From Bacillus sp. 491mf (GTDB taxonomy: Bacteria > Bacillota > Bacilli > Bacillales > Bacillaceae_G), in contig NZ_FOLV01000005.1 of NCBI RefSeq assembly GCF_900112415.1, positions 124,001 to 188,000 on the forward strand: a stretch of 64,000 nt of DNA. Reading direction: 5' to 3'. A model generated the notes under the pieces. That model ran no database searches, was not told the origin of the DNA, and saw only the letters and a list, made by a program, of their open reading frames with translations. The position numbers and the translations under genes were made by a program. Position 1 is the stretch's first letter; the number at the start of each line of letters is the position of its first letter. Shown one piece after another: positions 51,621 through 61,347 of the stretch.

Positions 51621-51647
51621 TTAGCACTCTTATGTTTCGAGTGCTAA
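51621..51647 (-). promoter_or_regulatory. CIRCE operator
   Basis: TTAGCACTC, nine bases and GAGTGCTAA form the perfect 9-9-9 CIRCE element, 17 bp ahead of the hrcA start. It is the HrcA binding site. Confidence 0.98.
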
Positions 51648-51657
51648 ATCTATTACT

Positions 51658-51687
51658 AACTTACCAAAATTGATATTGAATTGTCAA
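51658..51687 (-). promoter_or_regulatory. promoter of the hrcA operon
   Basis: On the minus strand TTGACA (51687-51682) and TAAGTT (51663-51658) are 18 bp apart, directly upstream of CIRCE. The -35 is perfect and the -10 is weak. Confidence 0.65.
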
Positions 51688-51704
51688 CGGAAACGTGATG
51701 GGAT

Positions 51705-51819
51705 AAGGTGAAACTTTTAGCAGCACGATTTTCGCTGCTAATTAGCTGAGCCAATCGGGCTCTTACAGACGGTTTTTCTTCTCGATTTACCTCTTTGTAC
51801 CGTCTGTTTGAGCGGGACA
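51705..51819 (+). repeat. family B hairpin repeat, copy B9
   Basis: It starts AAGGTGAAACTTTTAGCAGC. Hairpin 1 is TTAGCAGC / GCTGCTAA, followed by GAGCCAATCGGGCTCTTAC, hairpin 2 ACAGACGG / CCGTCTGT (perfect) and end box GAGCGGGAC. It lies between the hrcA promoter and the hemW stop, 18 bp from the -35. Confidence 0.9.
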
Positions 51820-51825
51820 CAGCGT

Positions 51826-52965
51826 TTAATCCACTAAGAATGATTGAAAGACTTCATTTCCTAATAACTTCCCTTTTCTTGTTAAACAGACATGATTATT
51901 TGTTTCTTGAAGCAATTCATGTTCCTTATTATGACGTAACTGTTTTGCAAAGATATCGTTCATCTCTACGCCGAATTTTTTGCTGAATTCCACTTTCGAA
52001 ACGCCTGCTGTTTTTCGAAGCCCTAAGAATAACTCTTCTTCCATTTTTTCTTGGGTTGTTACTGTATGAACATCTAAATACGGCAAACCTGTCTCATCAA
52101 TTTTCGTAAAATATTGTTTTAGTGGACCTACATTTTGAATACGCTCGCCATTTACGTAACTATGAGCGCCAGCTCCGAAACCGTAGTATTCATCATTATT
52201 CCAATAAGTTAGGTTATGTCTACTTTCATAACCCTCTTTTGAAAAATTACTAATTTCATACTGCTGATAACCATGCTTCGCCATCTCATCCATCACAATT
52301 TCATACATTTTAGCCTCATTGTCTTCACCTGGGAGTCTCAGCTTTCCTTTATTCATTAAATTATAAAAGACCGTTTTCGGCTCCACAATTAAAGAATACG
52401 CTGAGAAATGTTGAACCCCAAGGGTAAATGCAATCTCTAACGTTTCTTTCACGTCTTCTATCGTTTGCCCTGGCAATGCATAAATTAAATCAACATTAAT
52501 ATTTGTAAAACCAACTTCCTGCGCCTCACGAATCGCTACAAACGCATCTTCTCTCGTATGCCCGCGCCCAATTTTTTTCAGCAATTCATCTCGGAACGTT
52601 TGAACACCAAAACTAATCCGGTTTACGCCGCCTTCTTGTAGAAGATTTAATTTCTCTTTTGGTAAATCTCCCGGATTCGCTTCAAAAGTTAGTTCACAAT
52701 TTGGCGCAAACGGCCGTAAACGACGATTAATAATATCTAGCAATTGCTTTGTCTGTTCCATATTTAGCGCTGTTGGCGTTCCTCCACCAACAAAAATCGT
52801 TTTCATTTCTTTAAAAGGCGTTTTGTTGATTGTATTCACAATTTCTTTCTCTAAATATTGCAAGTATTGTTCAACTGGCTGACGTTCAATAAACACTTTA
52901 TTAAAATCACAATAGTGACAAATATGCTGACAAAACGGAATATGAATATATGCAGCTTGTATCAA
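51826..52965 (-). CDS. hemW: radical-SAM haem chaperone HemW
   Basis: The 379-residue protein has the radical-SAM motif CQHICHYC (about 12-19), GGGTPT and a C-terminal HemN-type domain. The spacing CxxxCxxC and the short N-terminus fit HemW, a haem-binding insertion chaperone, rather than coproporphyrinogen oxidase. It lies between lepA and hrcA as in B. subtilis (hemN/yqeR). Confidence 0.93.
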   Translation of the reverse strand: MIQAAYIHIPFCQHICHYCDFNKVFIERQPVEQYLQYLEKEIVNTINKTPFKEMKTIFVGGGTPTALNMEQTKQLLDIINRRLRPFAPNCELTFEANPGDLPKEKLNLLQEGGVNRISFGVQTFRDELLKKIGRGHTREDAFVAIREAQEVGFTNINVDLIYALPGQTIEDVKETLEIAFTLGVQHFSAYSLIVEPKTVFYNLMNKGKLRLPGEDNEAKMYEIVMDEMAKHGYQQYEISNFSKEGYESRHNLTYWNNDEYYGFGAGAHSYVNGERIQNVGPLKQYFTKIDETGLPYLDVHTVTTQEKMEEELFLGLRKTAGVSKVEFSKKFGVEMNDIFAKQLRHNKEHELLQETNNHVCLTRKGKLLGNEVFQSFLVD

Positions 52966-52985
52966 ATTCTGTTCCTACCTTTCTA

Positions 52986-53014
52986 AAAAGAAAACCTCCG
53001 CACTTCGGAGGTTT
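52986..53014 (-). terminator. hairpin between lepA and hemW (1)
   Basis: AAACCTCCG / CGGAGGTTT with a short loop is followed on the minus strand by TTCTTTTTA. It lies 20 bp ahead of hemW. Confidence 0.75.
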
Positions 53015-53153
53015 ATTTACTTCTGTAATCCTATGCGAACTTTCTCCATTCTGATTCTTCCTTTTACAATCAAAAGTATCACCACTATTGTATAGGAGAG
53101 ATACAAAGATGTCTAAATATTAACCAAAACTTTAGATTTCTACTTCCTAAATA

Positions 53154-53183
53154 AAAAGAAGCCGTTTGTACGGCTTCTTTTTA
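53154..53183 (-). terminator. terminator after lepA (2)
   Basis: AAAGAAGCCG / CGGCTTCTTT with a T run on the minus strand lies just after the lepA stop. Confidence 0.88.
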
Positions 53184-55007
53184 TTAGTTATCATCCATTT
53201 TCAGTACAGCCATGAATGCTTCTTGCGGTACTTCTACAGAACCAACAGACTTCATACGTTTTTTACCTTCTTTTTGTTTTTCAAGAAGTTTACGTTTACG
53301 AGAAATGTCACCACCGTAACATTTTGCTAATACGTTTTTACGCATCGCCTTAATTGTAGAACGCGCCACGACTTTATTTCCGATTGTCGCTTGTATAGGC
53401 ACCTCAAACTGCTGTCTTGGAATTAACTCTTTTAACTTTTCTACAATTACTTTTCCACGGTCATATGCTGAGTCACGATGCACAATGAAAGATAACGCAT
53501 CGACCTGTTCAGCATTCAATAAAATATCCATCTTCACAAGCTTAGACGGTTTATAACCAATTAGCTCGTAATCAAAGGATGCATATCCTTTCGTATTCGA
53601 CTTTAATTGATCGAAGAAATCATATACGATTTCAGAAAGTGGAATTTCATATGTCAAAGTAACGCGTGTTTCATCTAAATATTGCATATCAATAAACGTC
53701 CCGCGTTTTCCTTGGCAAATTTCCATAACCGCTCCAACATAATCATTCGGAACCATAATAGATGCTTTTACATACGGTTCTTCCACACGATCAATAGATT
53801 GCGGATCTGGCATGTTAGATGGGTTATCAACTGTCATGTCTTCACCGTTTGTTAAATATACTTTATAAATAACACTTGGTGCTGTTGTAATCAAATCAAT
53901 TTTAAATTCACGTTCAATACGTTCTTGAATGATTTCCATATGAAGTAAGCCTAAGAATCCACAGCGGAAACCAAATCCAAGTGCTTGAGACGTTTCTGGT
54001 TCAAATTCAAGAGCAGAGTCATTTAATTCTAACTTTTCTAATGCATCACGTAAATCATTATAACGTGCAGAATCAATTGGATATAAACCACAGAATACCA
54101 TTGGGTTTAATTTACGATACCCTGGTAAAGGTTCTGCCGCTGGACGTTTTGCATGTGTAATCGTATCACCTACACGCGTATCACCAACATTTTTAATCGA
54201 TGCTGCTAAGAAGCCTACATCACCTACTGTTAATTCTTCACGCTGCGTTGTTTTCGGTGTGAACACACCTACTTCTGTTACTTCAAACTCTTTACCTGTT
54301 GCCATCATACGTACTTTATCGCCAACTTTTACTGTACCGTTTACAACACGGATATAAGCAATTACACCGCGGTACGGATCATATAAAGAATCGAAAATCA
54401 TACATTGTAATGGTTCTTCCGAATCACCTGCTGGAGCTGGTACTTTTTCAACGATTTGTTCTAAAATCTCTTCAATACCAATCCCCGCTTTTGCAGAAGC
54501 AAGCACAGCTTCTGATGCGTCTAAGCCAATTACATCCTCTACCTCTTGACGAACACGTTCTGGATCAGCGCTTGGTAAGTCAATCTTGTTAATAACCGGT
54601 AAAATTTCCAAATTATTATCAAGTGCTAAATATACGTTTGCTAATGTTTGCGCCTCAATTCCTTGCGCCGCATCCACAACAAGTATCGCACCTTCACAAG
54701 CCGCTAAACTACGAGACACTTCATACGTGAAGTCGACGTGACCTGGTGTATCAATTAAGTGAAGAATATATTCTTCTCCGTCTTTCGCTTTATACGTTAA
54801 TTGTACTGCATTTAATTTAATTGTAATCCCGCGCTCACGCTCTAAATCCATGGAGTCAAGCAACTGTGCTTTCATCTCGCGTTGTGTTAACGCATTTGTT
54901 TTCTCCAAAATACGGTCTGCCAACGTTGACTTCCCGTGATCAATGTGAGCAATAATGGAAAAGTTACGAATGTTAGACTGCCTTTTTGCTCTTTCTTCTT
55001 TGTTCAT
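53184..55007 (-). CDS. lepA: elongation factor 4 (LepA)
   Basis: The 607-residue translational GTPase has G1 [10 protein letters not shown]3 DTPGHVDF, G4 NKID and the LepA-specific C-terminal domain ending [16 protein letters not shown]. It acts on stalled or back-translocated ribosomes. Confidence 0.98.
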   Translation of the reverse strand: MNKEERAKRQSNIRNFSIIAHIDHGKSTLADRILEKTNALTQREMKAQLLDSMDLERERGITIKLNAVQLTYKAKDGEEYILHLIDTPGHVDFTYEVSRSLAACEGAILVVDAAQGIEAQTLANVYLALDNNLEILPVINKIDLPSADPERVRQEVEDVIGLDASEAVLASAKAGIGIEEILEQIVEKVPAPAGDSEEPLQCMIFDSLYDPYRGVIAYIRVVNGTVKVGDKVRMMATGKEFEVTEVGVFTPKTTQREELTVGDVGFLAASIKNVGDTRVGDTITHAKRPAAEPLPGYRKLNPMVFCGLYPIDSARYNDLRDALEKLELNDSALEFEPETSQALGFGFRCGFLGLLHMEIIQERIEREFKIDLITTAPSVIYKVYLTNGEDMTVDNPSNMPDPQSIDRVEEPYVKASIMVPNDYVGAVMEICQGKRGTFIDMQYLDETRVTLTYEIPLSEIVYDFFDQLKSNTKGYASFDYELIGYKPSKLVKMDILLNAEQVDALSFIVHRDSAYDRGKVIVEKLKELIPRQQFEVPIQATIGNKVVARSTIKAMRKNVLAKCYGGDISRKRKLLEKQKEGKKRMKSVGSVEVPQEAFMAVLKMDDN

Positions 55008-55167
55008 CTATTTATCACTCCTACTAATCTCGCCAATATACACTAGCACTGATTATATCAATACCAGGAAAAAGATTCAATGAAAACTGGTGCAGCGTTA
55101 TAAGCAAGTACTCTTACTTTTATCATATGCAATTCGTAAACAATAGACAAACCTTTCCTAAAAATAC

Positions 55168-55197
55168 AAAAAGCTATCCTACTTGTCCGTAAGATAG
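55168..55197 (-). terminator. terminator after yqxA
   Basis: GCTATCTTAC pairs with GTAGGATAGC (one wobble) and is followed on the minus strand by TTTTTG. Confidence 0.8.
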
Positions 55198-55218
55198 CCG
55201 CCTTTTTTACACTGTGCA

Positions 55219-55560
55219 TTAATGAAATGCACCTTTTATTTTATCAACAATCATATATGTTATGCTGCAAATGACACGTTGTACTAAAGAAGTCAATCCT
55301 CTTCCCATACTCTCAAACATATTAAAGCTTTTTAATTCTTCTAGTTGCTTTTGTTTTTCCTCAACGGAAAATACATTCCCAAAAATTTCTTTTTCTCTAT
55401 CCCCGTAGTTTGCGCCTGTTATATGAGCAATTTGTTCATATGTTGGATTATGATAACCTTTCATTCGTTTCAATCCGCTATTAGCAACTTGCATACCCGC
55501 TAACGTTATAAGAAATGCACTAACAACGACAATGATGCATTTGCGTGTAAACTGCTCCAC
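55219..55560 (-). CDS. yqxA: YqxA-like protein (DUF3679)
   Basis: The 113-residue protein has one N-terminal membrane segment (about 8-27), a helical middle with charged stretches, and a second weakly hydrophobic segment near the C-terminus. Size and place (next to lepA, near gpr) match YqxA. In B. subtilis spoIIP lies between gpr and yqxA; here only 21 bp separate them. The function is unknown. Confidence 0.78.
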   Translation of the reverse strand: MEQFTRKCIIVVVSAFLITLAGMQVANSGLKRMKGYHNPTYEQIAHITGANYGDREKEIFGNVFSVEEKQKQLEELKSFNMFESMGRGLTSLVQRVICSITYMIVDKIKGAFH

Positions 55561-55581
55561 TTCTTATTTCTCCTTTTCCAA

Positions 55582-56685
55582 TCAATGCGTATATGCCCCT
55601 GTGTTGTCTTGATCAACTTGATGATGAAGAGCTGCGTTCAAACCACTCGCAATTAGATTCGCCATATCTTCAATAAACGCATCTACTTCTTTAGGTGTTA
55701 CCATTAAGTTATGTCCTAACGGTGCTAGCACTTCATAAATTAGCTTTCTCTTCTCTTCTTCTTCTAACGTACCAACAACCCCTAAAAACATATTGCGGCT
55801 TTTTTCATCTGGCATATCTTCTTGTGTCAACTTCTTCTTCTCACCAAATGTAAAACCGGCTGGAAGTAAAGAACGAGATGGTTTTCCTCCCTCACGCAGT
55901 TCACGCCCAAAATGCTTTAAAATATAATCAATTGTGTCACTTGTAATTGAAACTGCATCTACAACGGTCGGAACACCAATTGCAATCACCGGTATACCTA
56001 GCGTATCTTTGCTCAATTCTTTTCGTTTATTCCCAACACCAGAGCCAGGATGAATACCAGTATCCGAAATTTGGATCGTACTATTAACTCGCTCAATAGA
56101 ACGAGCAGCAAGTGCATCAATCGCAATGACAAAGTCTGGTTTCGTCTTTTCAATAACACCATAAATCATATCGCTCGTCTCAATACCTGTAATTCCCATA
56201 ACACCCGGTCTAATTGCACTGACAGGTCGAAACCCTTCCTCAACACTTTCCGGCTGCAACTGAAACAAATGGCGCGTAACAAGGACATTCTCTACAACAA
56301 TTGGACCTAAGGCATCCGGCGTTACATTCCAATTACCAAGCCCCACAATTAAACAACTTGCTTCTTCATTTATTCCAATCTCTTTTAGAAAATGCGAAAA
56401 TTCCTTTGCAAAAATCTCTTCTACTTTTTGTTGCAGCGCTGTATCTTGCTGACGAATTCCTTGCACTTCTAAAGTTAAATAATTTCCTGGTTTCTTTCCC
56501 ATCGCCGGAGCAGCACTTTCATCAATCGTCACCTTTGTAATTGTAATCCCTTCTTCTTCGCGCTCTTTTACAATCACACCTTGAATCGCTGTTTTTTCTT
56601 CTTGCTTCTCTTGCAGCATTTGATGGGCTTCTAATGCAAGATCTGTTCGAATCCCATATTTACTTAAATCAAGCGGTTCACTCAT
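55582..56685 (-). CDS. gpr: spore protease GPR
   Basis: The 367-residue protease of family A25 degrades small acid-soluble spore proteins at germination. It is made as a zymogen with a short propeptide. Segments [21 protein letters not shown] and [20 protein letters not shown] are typical. ATG 56685 behind GGAGGAGA is chosen; the frame continues 67 codons into family B/A repeats. Forespore sigma-G expression is expected, but the promoter would lie beside or within the repeat. Confidence 0.95.
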   Translation of the reverse strand: MSEPLDLSKYGIRTDLALEAHQMLQEKQEEKTAIQGVIVKEREEEGITITKVTIDESAAPAMGKKPGNYLTLEVQGIRQQDTALQQKVEEIFAKEFSHFLKEIGINEEASCLIVGLGNWNVTPDALGPIVVENVLVTRHLFQLQPESVEEGFRPVSAIRPGVMGITGIETSDMIYGVIEKTKPDFVIAIDALAARSIERVNSTIQISDTGIHPGSGVGNKRKELSKDTLGIPVIAIGVPTVVDAVSITSDTIDYILKHFGRELREGGKPSRSLLPAGFTFGEKKKLTQEDMPDEKSRNMFLGVVGTLEEEEKRKLIYEVLAPLGHNLMVTPKEVDAFIEDMANLIASGLNAALHHQVDQDNTGAYTH

Positions 56686-56710
56686 ACAATCTCCTCCACT
56701 ATTCATATTT

Positions 56711-56751
56711 AAAGTGAAACTTCCATCAGTGAGAGTTTTCTTCATCCCCCA
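56711..56751 (+). repeat. family B fragment, copy B8
   Basis: AAAGTGAAACTTCCATCAGT, a loop and CATCCCCCAC form the first hairpin only (imperfect). The element is cut where copy A8 begins. It lies 26 bp upstream of gpr. Confidence 0.75.
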
Positions 56752-56935
56752 CAAATTTTCGACATATAGATTGCTGCTATGCAGAAAAAAGGAATCTGCT
56801 ACTTTCTTGCTCCCTTTGTTTGAATTTTGCATGTGGTAGAAAAAGACCCTGACCGCTTCTATGCATGGCCAGATGCTCTCAATCATCTAAAAAGAGGGAG
56901 GTTTTATGCCGTTTTTTTAATTTGGATTTATATAG
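56752..56935 (-). repeat. family A repeat, copy A8
   Basis: On the minus strand it begins CTATATAAATCCAAATTAAA. It contains GAGAGCATCTGGCCATGCAT, AGAAGCGGTCAGGGTC and CTACCACATGC, and it ends at ATGTCGAAAATTTGT. It lies between the divergent genes gpr and rpsT. Confidence 0.88.
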
Positions 56936-56995
56936 AATTCCCCAATTTATTCTCAGTCATTCTTTTCCTATATTGAAATTTCATCGTTCTCGCTA

Positions 56996-57024
56996 TTGCA
57001 ATTCTCTTCTCCGTTTGATAGAAT
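56996..57024 (+). promoter_or_regulatory. sigma-A promoter for rpsT
   Basis: TTGCAA, 17 bp and TAGAAT lie 57 bp ahead of rpsT. A short perfect hairpin ATCGAGT / ACTCGAT sits in the leader near 57048-57062. Confidence 0.7.
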
Positions 57025-57080
57025 ATCACTTGTTCTATGTAAGAATCGAGTCACTCGATTGCACCAGGGAGGTGAAATAT

Positions 57081-57338
57081 ATGGCAAACATTAAATCTGC
57101 TATCAAACGCGCTAAACTTAGCGAAGAGCGTCGTGCACATAACGCTTCTATCAAGTCTGACATGCGTACAGCTGTTAAAACTGTAGAAGCTTTAGTTAAC
57201 AATAACGATCTTGAAACAGCAAAAGAGGCATACAAAGTAGCTTCTAAAAAACTTGACAAAGCAGCTCGTAAAGGTCTTATCCACCAAAACGTTGCATCTC
57301 GTCAAAAATCTCGCTTAGCGAAACAAGTAAACGCGTAA
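57081..57338 (+). CDS. rpsT: 30S ribosomal protein S20
   Basis: The 85-residue, Lys/Ala-rich helical protein starts [17 protein letters not shown] behind GGGAGGTGA. It binds 16S rRNA in the small subunit. The frame is open to 56865, but that part reads through the repeat and promoter. It is divergent from gpr. Confidence 0.97.
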   Translation: MANIKSAIKRAKLSEERRAHNASIKSDMRTAVKTVEALVNNNDLETAKEAYKVASKKLDKAARKGLIHQNVASRQKSRLAKQVNA

Positions 57339-57344
57339 GGCGTT

Positions 57345-57376
57345 TAAAAACGATCCGTATGGGTCGTTTTTTATTT
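57345..57376 (+). terminator. terminator after rpsT
   Basis: AACGATCC / GGGTCGTT with a 4-5-base loop is followed by a T run. It lies between convergent rpsT and holA. Confidence 0.82.
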
Positions 57377-57419
57377 ACAAAAAAATGTTCATGCAGTTGT
57401 CTACATGAACATTTTTCCA

Positions 57420-58433
57420 CTATCCAATATGATTTAAACGCATAAGAAAAAATTCTAGTACAAGACGTTTATCCATTCTTCCCGTCTTCATATTATAATC
57501 TGCCTCAGCAAGTTCGTGAATCACTCGTTTTAACGCTTCAAACGAGAAAAAATTTGTTTGATTCATAGCCAGCTTCACACGATACGGATGTACACCGATA
57601 TGCGATGCAATTTGATTTTGCCCATAACCACGCTGCTGAAGTTCTTTCACTTGATATAATAAACGAAATTGACTCACAAGAAGCGCAAGCAGCTTAATCG
57701 GCTCTTCTTGTTGCGTAAATAATCCTTCTAAAATACGCATCGCACCTGCAATATCTTTTTTTACTACCTTTTCTGTTAAAGAAAATACATTTTGTTCAAC
57801 AGACTTTGGAACGAGTTCCGCGACAAGCTTTGCCGTTATTTCACCGCCTACTCCAACATATAATGTCAATTTATCCATTTCCTTAGCAAGCATCGTTACA
57901 TTGCTTCCAACAAGCTCTAATAGTAAACTGACTGCCGCTTCTTCTATTTGAATATGCATTTCTTCCGTACGGCTTATAATCCATTTACGTACATCTTGTA
58001 CTTGCAGAGCATTCGCTTCTACTACATCCGCTGTTTTTTTCAAGAGCTTCGTAACTTTTTTACGCTCGTCCAATTTTTCAAACGGAGCAATAAACACAAG
58101 AATGGAAAATGGTGAAGGTTCAGCAATATATTCTTCTAGTACTTTGACGTTTTGCTCAATTTTTGCTTTTTGCGCTGTTAAAAACAACGGTGATTTTACA
58201 ACGATTATTTTACGTTCCCCAAAAAAAGGAAGCGTTCGTGCGTCTTCAACAACTTCCTCTATGTATGTTTCTTCCAAATCATACGTAACAACATTGAACT
58301 CACGATCCTCTTCAGCTAACGCTTCTAATGTTAAAAGCTGGAGCGTTTCATTTATAAAATATGCCTCTGTCCCATACAACAAGTATAACGAAGCAAATTG
58401 CTTTTTCTTTATTTTTTTATGTATATCACTCAT
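57420..58433 (-). CDS. holA: DNA polymerase III delta subunit
   Basis: The 337-residue clamp-loader subunit has the N-terminal region YLLYGTEAYFINE in place of a full Walker A, and a C-terminal collar domain (QFRLLYQVKEL). It opens the sliding clamp. The position between rpsT and yqzM/comEC matches B. subtilis yqeN. Confidence 0.95.
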   Translation of the reverse strand: MSDIHKKIKKKQFASLYLLYGTEAYFINETLQLLTLEALAEEDREFNVVTYDLEETYIEEVVEDARTLPFFGERKIIVVKSPLFLTAQKAKIEQNVKVLEEYIAEPSPFSILVFIAPFEKLDERKKVTKLLKKTADVVEANALQVQDVRKWIISRTEEMHIQIEEAAVSLLLELVGSNVTMLAKEMDKLTLYVGVGGEITAKLVAELVPKSVEQNVFSLTEKVVKKDIAGAMRILEGLFTQQEEPIKLLALLVSQFRLLYQVKELQQRGYGQNQIASHIGVHPYRVKLAMNQTNFFSFEALKRVIHELAEADYNMKTGRMDKRLVLEFFLMRLNHIG

Positions 58434-58500
58434 GTCATTTCCTACTCCCTAACACTTTATATACTTATAGTAATGTGACAACTGCCGTTTTACAAGTCCA

Positions 58501-58790
58501 AAGGAACAGGCAGCTACCCGTTCCTTGATCTATATAAAACGTTACAAAATAAGCCCCAGGATTCTTATTTCGTAACGGTGACCCCTTTAATTTTATTGTT
58601 TGCACCGAGATTACAAGCTATGAATGACAACTGTTAGCACACTTGGAAAAGCATTGAAGCAGTCGAGCCTTAATCAGCAGTTATCCCACCGCTGAAAACC
58701 TTGAAAAGAGACTTTACCAATTGTTAAGTGTTAGCATTTTGAATTTTCTATTAACAATAAGATTACAGGCCACGATTAACTAGATAAATT
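58501..58790. other. structured, non-coding interval between holA and yqzM
   Basis: This 415-bp gap (58434-58848) holds no gene that I can support. It contains a hairpin at 58501-58526 (AAGGAAC / GTTCCTT), a 14-bp hairpin at 58540-58577 (13 of 14 paired, 10-base loop), and TCAGC / GCTGA near 58675-58695. The motif GAGATTACA.GC / AAGATTACAGGCC recurs at 58607 and 58769, and TGTTAGCA at 58632 and 58730. The class is unknown. Confidence 0.5.
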
Positions 58791-58848
58791 GTAGATTTTT
58801 TTCTGACAATATTTTATACTAAAGTGGAATGTTGGGAGGGATTCAAAG

Positions 58849-58983
58849 ATGAATGAATTTGAAAAAAACGTTCAAAGTAAGCGTAATGACGCTGTCGACT
58901 CAGGTGTAGGCTTTATCGTTTCGTTCGGATTTTTTGCCACCTTATTTATCATCGCAACAGTCGTTAAATTAATCGGTTCTTAA
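58849..58983 (+). CDS. yqzM: YqzM-like small membrane protein
   Basis: This 44-residue protein is MNEFEKNVQSKRNDAVDSG.. with one membrane helix (about 20-41). GGGAGGG lies eight bases upstream. It matches YqzM in size and place beside comEC. Its stop overlaps the convergent comEC stop. The function is unknown. Confidence 0.88.
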   Translation: MNEFEKNVQSKRNDAVDSGVGFIVSFGFFATLFIIATVVKLIGS

Positions 58984-61331
58984 AGACTGCATGTGGCAGT
59001 CTTCTTTTTTTTCTGTGTTTCATCATATGTCAACTTACTGCGAAACGTTCCCGTCTCCTCTCGGAAAACATAAGAAATCGCTCCTTGTTCATCGGTTCTC
59101 CACACCTCAATTCCACGCATATTTAAACGCTCTAACACTTCAATATGCGGATGTCGATAACGGTTTTTCTCACCAACAGAAATAATGGCCTTTTTCGGCT
59201 GAACAGCATCTAAAAACGGCCCTGAAGATGACGTTTTACTTCCGTGATGTCCAACCTTTAAAACGTCTGCACGCAGCTCTGGATACCATTTTATAAAGTG
59301 TTTCTCACCTGCTTCTTCTAAATCACCGGTAAACAACCATGTTAGTCCCCCTATTTTTGTCCAAAGTACAATAGATTGGTTATTATCTTCTTTTTCTTCT
59401 CCTTTTGGTGATAATACTGAAAACACCGCCTCTCCCGCCTTCCAGCTATCTCCTTTTTCTACAATTCGAACGGGCACATTCTTTTGCGCAGCAAGCCGTT
59501 GTATTTGTTGCTCAGGCAAAGAAAATTTTACCTTCTTCCCGAATACGACTTCTTTTACCGTAATAGATTGCATTACCTCTTGCACTGCTCCTACGTGATC
59601 CATATCTCCATGTGTCACAATTAATTTATCAATCGTGCGGACACCCTCTTTTTGTAAAAAAGGAACGAGAATATCATGCCCAACAGAAAATTCATGTTTT
59701 TTCTGCTGCCATTCTTCTTTCTTAACTGGAATTGTTCCGCCCGTATCAATTAAATACGTCCCTTGATTGTATGGAAGGCGAATTAAAATGGCGTCCCCTT
59801 GTCCGACGTCAATATAAGTAACACTTCCGTATGCATTTACATATGGAAAGGCATAGTGGCATGTACTAAGGAGAAAAAAGCTTGATAGAAATAACAGACG
59901 ATATGTTCTCCACATAAACCCTTCCCATGATATAAGAACCGTTATAATACTTATACAATATAAAGCAACGAGAAACGGTTCGGTTTCTCCAAAGGTAAGA
60001 CGTACAAACGGTAAAGCTTCGCACATTCGAAGCATCACATTCGAAACATGTATACATAGAGACAACAAATTAGCTAACCATTGAGATATGATTGGAAGAC
60101 ATATGAGACATACAAGAATGACAATACAAACAGGCAAAGCAAGTAAAGATAAAAACGGGACATAAATCATATTAAGAAGGATACTGTAAGGAGAGACATA
60201 ACCGAAGTGATAGAGTAGAATAGGTATACTTGTTAATTGAGAAATAACGGAAATGTATATAGAATTTTTCACTATACCGTTTTCGTTAGCTAGCAGACGT
60301 GATGAAGATAACAAAAGAGAAAAACTTCCAACAAATGAAAACTGGAACCCAATGTCAAATAATACGTACGGATCATAAAAAATCATGATTATTAATGTCA
60401 TACTTAAAGCATCCATCCCGGACACTCGCACTGCTCGCGTAAGGGCTCCGAATACAATAACAGCTGCTATAGATGCCCGAACAACAGATGGCGTGGCCCC
60501 TGCCAAAAACATATATAACGGAATACAAACAAGTAGAAACATTGTTGTGCTTTCACGCGTCATCCCAATTCGAAGTGATACAAAATAACATATTGCAGTT
60601 AACAAAACAATGTGCGATCCCGATATCGCCAATAAATGAACAAGTCCAAACTCTTGATACTGTTCTTCAACTTCAAACGTCATATATTGACGATCCCCAA
60701 ACAATAAAGCATTCATAAAAGCTGCTGATTGCCCAGAAAAATTCTCTCCTATATAAGAAACAGCTGCTTTTCGAACCGAAAATAACCAATGAACAAACGA
60801 CTTATTTTTTTGCACACAATTCGAGATCGATTCCACTTCAAAAAGAGCATGAATATGCTGCTTATACAAATAATCCTTATAATTAAACGCATAAAAGTTA
60901 CGAGGAGATGGTGGTTCTTTCAACTTACCAGTAAACGTACACACCATACCAGGTGTTAACTGCTTCAATTTTTCTTTTAATTCACGAGAAGGAATTTTAT
61001 AAAACAACTGCACTGTTTCGTCATTATTCATTTGCAACTGGAAAGAAAGGCGATTTCCATTTATAATCGGCGTACTTTGAATGGTACCTGTTACATTTGT
61101 TTCCTGAAAAGAAAGCTTAGAATGATTTTGTGAATCTACATAGATTGCATATACATATGTAAGAACAAATACGAGGACAATCAAGAAGAGGAGCGGCAGA
61201 GAAGTACGCAAAAAACAAACTACACAATAACAGCCAAATATAAGAAGAGGAATGATAAAAAAAGAGGAATAAGCTGTTGCAATCCCAAAGATAACTGAGA
61301 TTGCAACGCAAATCCATTGCCCACGCAACAC
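58980..61331 (-). CDS. comEC: competence DNA channel protein ComEC
   Basis: The 783-residue protein has N-terminal membrane helices, an OB-like outer domain, the Competence domain with many helices (about 210-490), and a C-terminal metallo-beta-lactamase-like domain with THGDMDHVGA and VGHHGSKTSSSG. It carries single-stranded DNA across the membrane. The start GTG 61331 follows GGTGAG. It is intact, with no frameshift, so the DNA-uptake channel is coded in full. Confidence 0.95.
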   Translation of the reverse strand: MLRGQWICVAISVIFGIATAYSSFFIIPLLIFGCYCVVCFLRTSLPLLFLIVLVFVLTYVYAIYVDSQNHSKLSFQETNVTGTIQSTPIINGNRLSFQLQMNNDETVQLFYKIPSRELKEKLKQLTPGMVCTFTGKLKEPPSPRNFYAFNYKDYLYKQHIHALFEVESISNCVQKNKSFVHWLFSVRKAAVSYIGENFSGQSAAFMNALLFGDRQYMTFEVEEQYQEFGLVHLLAISGSHIVLLTAICYFVSLRIGMTRESTTMFLLVCIPLYMFLAGATPSVVRASIAAVIVFGALTRAVRVSGMDALSMTLIIMIFYDPYVLFDIGFQFSFVGSFSLLLSSSRLLANENGIVKNSIYISVISQLTSIPILLYHFGYVSPYSILLNMIYVPFLSLLALPVCIVILVCLICLPIISQWLANLLSLCIHVSNVMLRMCEALPFVRLTFGETEPFLVALYCISIITVLISWEGFMWRTYRLLFLSSFFLLSTCHYAFPYVNAYGSVTYIDVGQGDAILIRLPYNQGTYLIDTGGTIPVKKEEWQQKKHEFSVGHDILVPFLQKEGVRTIDKLIVTHGDMDHVGAVQEVMQSITVKEVVFGKKVKFSLPEQQIQRLAAQKNVPVRIVEKGDSWKAGEAVFSVLSPKGEEKEDNNQSIVLWTKIGGLTWLFTGDLEEAGEKHFIKWYPELRADVLKVGHHGSKTSSSGPFLDAVQPKKAIISVGEKNRYRHPHIEVLERLNMRGIEVWRTDEQGAISYVFREETGTFRSKLTYDETQKKKKTATCSL
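58983..59011 (+). terminator. terminator of yqzM inside comEC
   Basis: AAGACTGC / GCAGTCTT with a 5-base loop is followed by a T run. It is coded within the last codons of comEC on the other strand. Confidence 0.8.
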
Positions 61332-61347
61332 GTACTCACCTCACGGT

